44,331 bases of DNA, taken from a virus. The DNA lies in IMG/VR virus record IMGVR_UViG_3300042876_000708, positions 1 to 44,331 of that record. One strand, 5' to 3'. Both the position numbers and the translations under genes were made by a program. Shown piece after piece: positions 1 to 6,061 of the stretch. The notes below the pieces were generated by a model. The model searched no databases. It was given only the letters and a program-made list of their open reading frames with translations, and was not told the origin of the DNA. How positions within the stretch are numbered: position 1 is the stretch's first letter; each line of letters opens with the position of its first letter.

Positions 1-127
1 GCTGAACCTCGGGCTCGGCGCGGCGGCCACCCTCGGGCTCGGCACCGGCGCCAGCACCGTGGCCGCGGGCGACCACGGCCACTTGGGCTACCTCGGCACC
101 GTCGATTGGTCGGCCGCGCTCACCACC
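1..127. repeat. Terminal direct repeat, left copy (circular-contig overlap)
   Basis: These 127 bases are identical to 44205-44331. The fibre gene stays in frame across the join (43642 onwards continues at base 128). That fits an opened circular molecule with a k-mer-sized assembly overlap. The unique genome is then 44,204 bp. Confidence 0.93.
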
Positions 128-1189
128 TGGCCCTCGGCGAGCTACGTGACGACCTCGGCCCTGGCCGCCCGGCAGTACGTGAGCACGACCGACTTGGCAT
201 CCCGGGGGTACCTCTCCACCGTCGACTGGTCCGCGGCCCTCACCACCTGGCCGGCGGCGAGCTACCAGCCGCTGCTCGGCACCGCCTCGGCGGCGCACTA
301 CCTGCGGGGCGACTGGACCTGGGGCACGATCGCCGCGGGCAGCGCCGACTGGGCCAACCCCGGGCCCATCGGGAGCGGCACGCCGAGCACCGGCCGGTTC
401 ACCGACCTCACGGTCACGTCGAGCTTCACCGCGCCGGCCTTCGCCTCGAGCGGCGCCGACGGCACCCACTACCTCAGCGTCTACAACGTGGGCACGTACG
501 CCGGGGTGGCCACCACCGGGGCGTGGCACGACTCGGCGTTCACGGGGCCGCAGCGCTACAGCGGCTCGGCGTGGCAGGTCTTCTACGGCCCCTGGGGCAC
601 CCACGCCCACGGCGGCTCCGAGATCACCACCGGGCTCATCGCCACCTCGCGCCTCCCGGGGTGGCCGTACCTCACCACCTACACCGACACCGTGGGCACC
701 GGGGCCTTCGACCCCACGGCGCGCTACACCTGGAGCACCACACAGACCTTCGGCGGCCTCACCACCGGCACCCCGACGCAGTTCGTCAACCCCCTGCCGG
801 CCGCCTTCGCCGACGGCCACTGGAGCGGCCCGGCGGTGCTCGGCAACGTCGACGCCAACGTCGGCACCGGGGCCATCCTCTACCGCACGGCGGCGGGGCT
901 CTGGAGCCCCTACTCCTGCGCGGTGAACACCACGACGCTGCCGAGCGGCATGGCCTTCAACGCGATCACCACCGCGGCGCCGGGCCTCGTGCTCCTCGAC
1001 GGCGCGCTCGCCCGCCGCTCGGTCCTGGCGCTGGGCACGTCCTCCACTCTCTACTACGCGGGCACCACGGCCGGGAGCATCGCGCCGGCGGTGCCCGGCA
1101 CGGCCGGGCATTCGATCGCCACCGTGCTCCTGCGCCTCGCGGAAGACACGTTCCAGCTCTTCTTCGGCCGGGCCTGGGGGCAGAAGTGA
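2..1189 (+). CDS. Repeat-rich tail-fibre-like protein, 3' part (gene wraps from 43642)
   Basis: This is the downstream part of a 583-residue protein whose start is at 43642. The frame (codons beginning at base 2) matches the frame at the right end after removing the 127-base overlap. The segment carries two copies of VDWSAALTTWP (near bases 101 and 221) and one copy of a longer module ending in LRGDWTW. A Gly/Thr/Ser-rich region and a C-terminal tail follow. The composition suits a beta-structured fibre, but I recognise no named family. It ends in a GTGA overlap with the next gene, implying translational coupling. A role in host-surface contact is inferred from composition and position. Confidence 0.8.
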   Translation: MNLGLGAAATLGLGTGASTVAAGDHGHLGYLGTVDWSAALTTWPSASYVTTSALAARQYVSTTDLASRGYLSTVDWSAALTTWPAASYQPLLGTASAAHYLRGDWTWGTIAAGSADWANPGPIGSGTPSTGRFTDLTVTSSFTAPAFASSGADGTHYLSVYNVGTYAGVATTGAWHDSAFTGPQRYSGSAWQVFYGPWGTHAHGGSEITTGLIATSRLPGWPYLTTYTDTVGTGAFDPTARYTWSTTQTFGGLTTGTPTQFVNPLPAAFADGHWSGPAVLGNVDANVGTGAILYRTAAGLWSPYSCAVNTTTLPSGMAFNAITTAAPGLVLLDGALARRSVLALGTSSTLYYAGTTAGSIAPAVPGTAGHSIATVLLRLAEDTFQLFFGRAWGQK

Positions 1190-2031
1190 GCCGACGGCAG
1201 CGGTGGGAGGGGGTGGGGGCCTTCGCGGCCTGGGCCCTCGGCGTGTGCGGGCTCCTCGGCTGGTGGGCTTACCCGGCCCTGTCGGCGAACCCCACTTTCG
1301 GCCCCGTGGCCTCGCCCTACGCCGTGTGGGGCCTGCCCACCGTGGCGGCGGCCTGGGGCGTGCCCGCTCCGGTCACGAGCTCCGGCGGCGGCGACGACGT
1401 GTGCACCGGCGGGCTCCTCCTGAGCTGGCACATGGAGACCACGAACGTCCTCGGGGGGTCCCCCGCGGGGTGCTCCGTGGGCGACACCACGGTTGCCGTC
1501 TACGCCGGCAGCCCCGCGATCTCGTCGGCGACCCGCTCCGACGGCACCTACTCCGCGCGCTTCCCCTCGGCGACATCCCTCTACGCCTTCAGCGTGGCCA
1601 CCACGGGCGACCTCGCGAAGCCGGGCGCCGGCACGCTGGTGTTCGACGCCTACTTCACCACGCTGGCCTCGGGCGGCGGCTCGGTCGTCAAGTGGGGCGA
1701 CAGCTCGAACAGCGTCGATTTCTACCTGCTCAACGCCGGGGGCACCGTCTACCTCAACTACACCGGGGGCGGCACGCAGCGTTCCGCGGTCATCGCCTCG
1801 GCCTTCCGCCCGCAGACGTGGCAGCGGGTGATCGGCCGCTGGTCTATGACGAGCGTGGGCGGCAAGTACCTGCGGCTCACCATCGACACCGCCACGGGCG
1901 AGGGGTCGACCGCGCTGACCACGATGAGCTGGATCCCGACGACGTTCTACGTGGGCGCGGGCGGGGGCGGCGGCGTGCACGTCGACAACCTCCAGCTCTA
2001 CGACGCCTGGCTGGCGACGAACCCCCGATGA
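1186..2031 (+). CDS. LamG/concanavalin-like protein with N-terminal membrane segment
   Basis: This 281-residue protein starts at a GTG inside the stop of the fibre gene. Residues about 11-30 form a hydrophobic segment preceded by arginines (AAWALGVCGLLGWWAYPAL), which reads as a signal peptide or membrane anchor. From about residue 75 the pattern resembles a concanavalin A/LamG jelly roll: alternating strands, LVFDAYF, VVKWGDSS, a tryptophan-rich RVIGRW and a C-terminal VDNLQLYDAW. These folds usually bind glycans. The gene sits between the fibre and an SGNH esterase and overlaps both by four bases, so the three probably act together on a surface polysaccharide. The family call rests on pattern recognition only. 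Confidence 0.72.
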   Translation: MSRRQRWEGVGAFAAWALGVCGLLGWWAYPALSANPTFGPVASPYAVWGLPTVAAAWGVPAPVTSSGGGDDVCTGGLLLSWHMETTNVLGGSPAGCSVGDTTVAVYAGSPAISSATRSDGTYSARFPSATSLYAFSVATTGDLAKPGAGTLVFDAYFTTLASGGGSVVKWGDSSNSVDFYLLNAGGTVYLNYTGGGTQRSAVIASAFRPQTWQRVIGRWSMTSVGGKYLRLTIDTATGEGSTALTTMSWIPTTFYVGAGGGGGVHVDNLQLYDAWLATNPR

Positions 2032-2786
2032 GGCTCCGCCTGTGCGTTGTGCCGCTGCTCCTGTGGGCCTCCTGGGCCCCCGCCGGCGCCCGGCTCTACC
2101 CGGCACCCCCGGGGACCACGCAGGTGGTCTTTCTGGGCGATAGCCACACCGTGGGCTACTCGAGCCCCAACAACTTCCCCGACGCCTTCTGCGGCTCGAG
2201 CTACGGCGCCTGCTCGAGCTGGCTCAACCAGGGCATCGGGGGCCAGGGCAGCGCGACGATCGCCGCGCGCTTCGCCGCCGACGTGCTCGCCTACTCGCCG
2301 CGCTACGTCGTGATCCTGTGCGGCACCAACGACGTCGCGAGCGACGCCCCGAGCGTGTACGTCACCAACGTCAAGGGGATGATCGACACCGCCCTGGCCA
2401 ACGGGATCGTGGCGGTGGTGGTGTCGATTCCGCCGCGCACCTACACGAGCGACGGGGGCACGCTCAACAAGGCTTACGACGCCCGCAACGCCGCCCTCTC
2501 CGCCGAGATCGCGACCACCTACGCGGGGCAGCCCGTGCTGTGGGTCGACGTGCGGAGCCTCCTAGGGCAGGAGCGGCCGGAGGGCGCCGGCAACACCGAC
2601 CCCGTGCTCCCCAACCTGTGGGACATGCAGCCGGAGCTCGACAGCGGCGACCACGTGCACTACACGGCCGCGGCGCTCCTGACCTTGGGCCAGTACCTCG
2701 CCCAGCAGGTGCTCGCGTCGGACCACGTGGAGAGCGGCCGGCCCGCGGCGGCGCGGCCCACCAGCCTGCGCGGGGTGCTCCGGTGA
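2028..2786 (+). CDS. Exported SGNH/GDSL-family hydrolase (probable carbohydrate esterase)
   Basis: This 252-residue protein opens with a clear signal peptide (MRLRLCVVPLLLWASWAPAGA). All SGNH blocks are visible: GDSH with the nucleophile serine, the block II glycine in GIGGQG, GTND in block III, and D-x-V-H (SGDHVHY) in block V. The family removes acyl groups, often O-acetyl groups from polysaccharides. In phages such enzymes commonly trim host surface glycans. A signal peptide is unexpected for a virion protein, so the enzyme may be secreted or surface-displayed by the lysogen. It overlaps both neighbours by four bases. The fold is secure; the substrate is unknown. Confidence 0.88.
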   Translation: MRLRLCVVPLLLWASWAPAGARLYPAPPGTTQVVFLGDSHTVGYSSPNNFPDAFCGSSYGACSSWLNQGIGGQGSATIAARFAADVLAYSPRYVVILCGTNDVASDAPSVYVTNVKGMIDTALANGIVAVVVSIPPRTYTSDGGTLNKAYDARNAALSAEIATTYAGQPVLWVDVRSLLGQERPEGAGNTDPVLPNLWDMQPELDSGDHVHYTAAALLTLGQYLAQQVLASDHVESGRPAAARPTSLRGVLR

Positions 2787-3499
2787 TCCTCCTCAGCCTC
2801 GACACGAGCGCCTTCGAGATTCTGTCGCGCGAGTGGCCCAAGGCGCACCGCAAGGCCGTCGTGGCGGCCATGAAAGGCGAGGGGTACCGGCTGCACACGG
2901 TGCTCCGCAACCGGTTCATGCGCGGCCCGTTCGACCACCTGGCGGCGCCCCTTACCCGGGCCGAGCGCAAGAACTACCGCTCCGAGGTCGGTCGGCTGCG
3001 GTGGCTCGGCAACAAGATCGCCTACCGGGTCACCGACCTCGACGGCTTAAACCCCGAGCTCGCGGTGGGCCCGGCCCAGTGGCAGCGCTCCGGGGCCAAA
3101 GGCGACATGCGGACGACCCGCAACACCCTGAGCCTCCCCACTCTGATTCAGCTCGCGGTGGGCGGCGGCCACACGGTCACGCGGCAGCAGCAGAACGAGA
3201 TGGCCTACAAGATTCGTCGGGGGTGGAAGGAGCCCGTGGCCAAGCCCGGCATGGGGCTCCTCGACGCCGCGGCGGCCGGCGGGAAGGGCTGGCGCCGTAA
3301 ACGAGGTAGCCTGCGGCGCAAGTGGAAGGAGATTCCCCAGGGGATGCTTCCCCGCGTCGGCGCTTCTCTGCGCTGGCCCCACGACCCCTGGGCCACGCGC
3401 GTAGAGAACGAAGAGCGCGCCAAGTCGCGAGAGTACATCGCGAAGCTCTACCGCATGAGCCTCGGCGGCGAGCGCTGGGCCCGGGAGTGGTGGACATGA
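2783..3499 (+). CDS. Minor tail protein, gpZ-like (tail completion)
   Basis: This 238-residue basic protein starts with a GTG overlapping the esterase stop. The N-terminal half is helical and charged (REWPKAHRKAVVAAMKGEGYRLHTVLRNRF), and the C-terminus is rich in Arg and Trp. Position decides the call: in lambda-like phages gpZ follows the head-tail joining gene and precedes gpU, and here a U-like protein follows. gpZ-type proteins act at the head-proximal end of the tail during completion. The three-gene exported cassette lies between this gene and its expected neighbour at 43234. Similarity is recognised at family level only. Confidence 0.6.
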   Translation: MILLSLDTSAFEILSREWPKAHRKAVVAAMKGEGYRLHTVLRNRFMRGPFDHLAAPLTRAERKNYRSEVGRLRWLGNKIAYRVTDLDGLNPELAVGPAQWQRSGAKGDMRTTRNTLSLPTLIQLAVGGGHTVTRQQQNEMAYKIRRGWKEPVAKPGMGLLDAAAAGGKGWRRKRGSLRRKWKEIPQGMLPRVGASLRWPHDPWATRVENEERAKSREYIAKLYRMSLGGERWAREWWT

Positions 3500-3555
3500 G
3501 CGATCCCCTCGCCTTCGGGCCCGTACGTGGGCCACTCGGGAGGTTCGCCCGATGA
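3496..3555 (+). CDS. Possible 19-residue coupling ORF
   Basis: An ATG overlapping the stop of the preceding gene opens a 19-codon frame whose own stop overlaps the ATG at 3552. This stop-start arrangement matches the rest of the operon. It may therefore be translated mainly to deliver ribosomes to the next gene. No function can be read from so short a peptide. Confidence 0.3.
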   Translation: MSDPLAFGPVRGPLGRFAR

Positions 3556-4022
3556 GCGACGACCGCCTCGACGCCCGCGCCGACGTGCTCGACGCCCTCA
3601 CGGCCGCCGTGCTCCGGGGCAACCCCACGGTGGCCACGTGGGCCGGCGAAGAGCGCGCGTTCAACCCCGACGCGGCCTTCCCGGCGGTGTACGTGGGCAC
3701 GCCCCGCGGGTACCCCTCGGCGGTGTTCGGGCCGCTGCTCGAAACGCCGCCCGACCCGGCGGCCCGGTCGGCCACCTACGCCCGCGCCCTCAACGTGGCC
3801 GTGTACGTCACGGCCCGGGGCGCCACGGCCACCGACGACGCCGAGATGCTCCTCGAAGAGGTCGAGGCCGTGCTCGCGGGCCGGCCCGTCACCCTCGGGG
3901 GCCGAGCCTGCCGGTGGGCGCCGGCCGAGGGCGCCCAGGGCGCCGAGGGCCTCGCGGGCATCGTGCACGACGCCGTCCTCTACGCCCAGCACTGGACCGT
4001 GCGGCAGCTGGTGAGCCGATGA
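3552..4022 (+). CDS. Tail terminator, gpU-like
   Basis: This 156-residue protein has a start supported by GGGAGG at about 3538-3543. The pattern DVLDALTAAVLRG, then FPAVYVGTP, then LNVAVYVTARG with a two-helix stretch LLEEVEAVL, matches minor tail U-type proteins. These cap the growing tail tube and join it to the head. The length is close to lambda gpU (131 residues). Its place just before the tail-tube gene agrees. The first heptamer array begins seven bases after its stop. Confidence 0.65.
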   Translation: MSDDRLDARADVLDALTAAVLRGNPTVATWAGEERAFNPDAAFPAVYVGTPRGYPSAVFGPLLETPPDPAARSATYARALNVAVYVTARGATATDDAEMLLEEVEAVLAGRPVTLGGRACRWAPAEGAQGAEGLAGIVHDAVLYAQHWTVRQLVSR

Positions 4023-4028
4023 TGCCCC

Positions 4029-4119
4029 GTCACCGGTCCCTGGTCCCTGGTCACTGGTCACCGGTCACCGGTCACCGGTCCCTGGTCACTGGTCACTGGT
4101 CACCGGTCACGGGTCACCG
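4029..4119 (+). repeat. Heptanucleotide tandem array A (13 copies, GTCACYG)
   Basis: Thirteen contiguous 7-base units (91 bp) fit the consensus GTC[AC]C[CT]G, mostly GTCACCG, GTCACTG and GTCCCTG. The array lies between the gpU-like and tail-tube genes. Its consensus is the reverse complement of array B at 5326-5416, which also has 13 units. Neither array disrupts a gene. Confidence 0.95.
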
Positions 4120-4147
4120 CTCCTCACCCCTCACGCCTCACCCCTCA
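4120..4147 (+). repeat. Second heptamer tract (CNCCTCA, 4 copies)
   Basis: Four further 7-base units (CTCCTCA, CCCCTCA, CGCCTCA, CCCCTCA) follow array A in the same 7-base register but with a different consensus. The ribosome site GGAGG at 4149-4153 for the tail-tube gene begins immediately after. I see no hairpin with a T-run here, so it does not look like a terminator. Confidence 0.85.
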
Positions 4148-4161
4148 CGGAGGTAGCGACC

Positions 4162-5328
4162 ATGGCCGTCCTCACCCCCCGCACCCTCACCGCGTTCCTC
4201 GTGCCCGAGGTCACCGCCGGCACGCCCGTGCTCCCCGCCACGGCGACCGACACGATCCAGCTGCGCGAGGGCCTGAGCTTCCCCACCCAGCGCACCACCA
4301 CCACGGCGCTGCGCGAGGTGGCCCAGACCGCGAGCACCACGGGGCTCATCCGCAACCTGCGCGACGCGGGCAGCGTCACCATCCCCACCTACCTGCGGCC
4401 CCACGGCACCGCCGGGTCGAAGCCCCAGGAAGACCGGCTGTGGGCCGCGCTCTTCGGCGCCGGGGTCGTGGTGGGGGGCACCAGCGTCACGTACAAGCCG
4501 GCCATCGCCAAGAGCCCCCACACCCTGTGGCTGCGGCTCGACACGGGCGCGGTGATGTTCTGCTCGGGGCTCTACGTGAACGGCCTCACCCTGCGCCAGG
4601 GCGAAGACGGCCCGGTCGAGGCCGAGTGGCGCGCCGGGTTTCTGAAGCTCGGCTGGTGCGGGTCCGACACCCTGGCCGCCGCCGTCGACGGCACCCCGGC
4701 CCCCGCGGCCACCTGCACCGTGCACGACTCGGCCCAGTTCGCCGTGGGCGCCTTCATCCAGATCGGCACCGACCACAACTCGAACGCCGGCTACCGGATC
4801 ACGGCCATCAACTACTCCACCCACGTGCTCACCGTGACGCCGTCGATCTCGACCGACCAGGCCGAAGACGCCGCGGTGGTGCCGCTCCTGCCCACCGCCA
4901 CGGCCGTGGGCACGCCGCTCGATACCCGGCCCACCGTCAAGATCGACAACGTGGCGGTCTACTGGAAGAGCTGGGAGATCGGGGTGGACGAGCCCATCAG
5001 CGTGCTCAAGGAGGTGACCTCCGACCCGACGCTCGCCGACTACCCCACGGCTTTCGGCCGCTCGGGGGCCCGCACCGTCACGGGCAAGCTCGGGGCGGTG
5101 CTCAGGAGCGACGAGCTCAACCGCCTGCGCGCCGTCGACACCGACCGGAGCTTCATCGTCGACTTCACGCAGGAGGCCGCGGGGAGCCGCGTCACCCTCA
5201 CCCTGGCCCAGGGGCGGTGGAACGTGCCCGAGCTGAGCGCCGGCGACCCGGCGCTGGAGCTCACCATGGACTTCGAGGCCAAGGCCTCGGCGAGCCTCGA
5301 GGACGAGCTCGCGGCGGCGTACGTGTGA
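4162..5328 (+). CDS. Major tail tube protein, gpV-like
   Basis: This 388-residue protein is preceded by GGAGG with an 8-base spacer. It begins LTAFLVPEVTAGTPV and includes LREVAQTASTTGLIRNLRDAGSV and a C-terminal LTMDFEAKA, a layout typical of siphovirus tail-tube proteins that stack as rings around the tape measure. Residues about 175-255 look like an inserted beta domain (CTVHDSAQFAVGAFIQIG to VLTVTPSIS), perhaps displayed on the outside of the tail. The gene is bracketed by two inverted heptamer arrays, and its TGA stop is the first three bases of array B. Confidence 0.82.
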   Translation: MAVLTPRTLTAFLVPEVTAGTPVLPATATDTIQLREGLSFPTQRTTTTALREVAQTASTTGLIRNLRDAGSVTIPTYLRPHGTAGSKPQEDRLWAALFGAGVVVGGTSVTYKPAIAKSPHTLWLRLDTGAVMFCSGLYVNGLTLRQGEDGPVEAEWRAGFLKLGWCGSDTLAAAVDGTPAPAATCTVHDSAQFAVGAFIQIGTDHNSNAGYRITAINYSTHVLTVTPSISTDQAEDAAVVPLLPTATAVGTPLDTRPTVKIDNVAVYWKSWEIGVDEPISVLKEVTSDPTLADYPTAFGRSGARTVTGKLGAVLRSDELNRLRAVDTDRSFIVDFTQEAAGSRVTLTLAQGRWNVPELSAGDPALELTMDFEAKASASLEDELAAAYV

Positions 5329-5416
5329 CCGGTGACCAGTGACCGGTGACCGGTGACCAGTGACCAGTGACCAGTGACCGGTGACCAGTGACCAGTGATC
5401 AGTGACCAGTGACCAG
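5326..5416 (+). repeat. Heptanucleotide tandem array B (13 copies, TGACCRG), inverted relative to A
   Basis: Thirteen 7-base units (91 bp), TGACCAG or TGACCGG with one TGATCAG, start at the tail-tube stop codon. Rotated, the consensus is CRGTGAC, the exact reverse complement of array A. Because 7 is not a multiple of 3, the TGA in each unit closes all three forward frames within 21 bases. Confidence 0.95.
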
Positions 5417-5435
5417 TGACGCGAGGAGGGAAGAC

Positions 5436-5747
5436 GTGTTCGAGCGAAAGACGTACGACGTGGCGGCGGCCGGCGGCACCGTGAGCGTGCAGCTGCGCAC
5501 GGCGGCCGAGGTGGCCCGGCTCGACGCGCGCCACCGCAAGGAGGGGGTGCTCGACCAGGTGGCGTTCAACCGAGACCTCTTCGCCGAGTCGGTGGTGGGC
5601 TGGGCCGGCCCCTTCTTCGAGGGCCACGAGGCCAGCCGGGCCGAGGCCGAGAGCCTCTACGACGTGCACACCGACCTCGCCAACGAGGTGCTGGGCAAGG
5701 CCGTGCTCGCCCGCCGGGCCGACCGGGAGGCCGCCCGGGGAAACTGA
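5436..5747 (+). CDS. Tail assembly chaperone, gpG-like (zero-frame product)
   Basis: I chose the GTG at 5436 because GAGGAGGG at 5423-5430 sits just upstream; a longer frame from 5409 would begin inside the array tail. The 103-residue product has a beta start (YDVAAAGGTVSVQLRTAAEVARL) and a helical C-terminus. It ends right after a slippery heptamer. In lambda-like phages this protein and its frameshifted extension coat the tape measure before the tube polymerises. Position between tail tube and tape measure supports the call. Confidence 0.75.
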   Translation: MFERKTYDVAAAGGTVSVQLRTAAEVARLDARHRKEGVLDQVAFNRDLFAESVVGWAGPFFEGHEASRAEAESLYDVHTDLANEVLGKAVLARRADREAARGN

Positions 5748-6058
5748 TCGGCTGCGCCGCCCGGGCCCTCCGGGGCGGCGCGAGCTGCGGCGACTGCCGC
5801 AAGGCCTACGCGGGGGCGCCGCCCTGCGCAAGCTGCAGCCGCAAGGCCGAGGGGGGCGACGAGCTCTGGGCGTGCAACGCCGCCGCGTGGGACCTCTGGC
5901 GCGACTGCCACGACTGGGGGCGCGACGGCCTGAGCGGGCGCCTGCGGGCCGAGGCGGTGGTGGGCCTCGCGCGGGCCCGGGGCGCCGACGACGCGGTAGA
6001 GGCGGTGCTCGACCTCGAGCGCGAGCTCTGGAAACGAAAACTCCTGAAGGGAGGGTGA
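5436..6058 (+). CDS. Tail assembly chaperone frameshift fusion, gpGT-like
   Basis: A -1 shift on G-GGA-AAC (5738-5744) lets ribosomes pass the zero-frame TGA at 5745 and read an open frame to the TGA at 6056. This adds about 105 residues. The extension begins LIGCAARALRGGASCGDCRK and contains closely spaced cysteines (CGDC and later CASC) that could bind zinc, followed by a helical tail ending in WKRKLLKGG. A continuous -1 frame of exactly this kind is the hallmark of the G/T chaperone pair in siphoviruses. Confidence 0.78.
5738..5744 (+). promoter_or_regulatory. Programmed -1 frameshift slippery site GGGAAAC
   Basis: The heptamer lies in the required register (G GGA AAC) immediately before the zero-frame stop. 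It fits X-XXY-YYZ and resembles the GGGAAAG site of lambda G/T. The downstream -1 frame is open for more than 100 codons. Confidence 0.85.
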
Positions 6059-6061
6059 CCC

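Noticed and set aside
1-127. Biological direct terminal repeats of a linear phage genome
   Set aside because: The repeat lies inside a reading frame that continues across the join, and its length equals a common maximum k-mer. Genuine terminal repeats would not need to preserve a gene this way.
4029-4147. CRISPR array
   Set aside because: Units are 7 bases with no spacers and no cas genes. They are simple tandem repeats.
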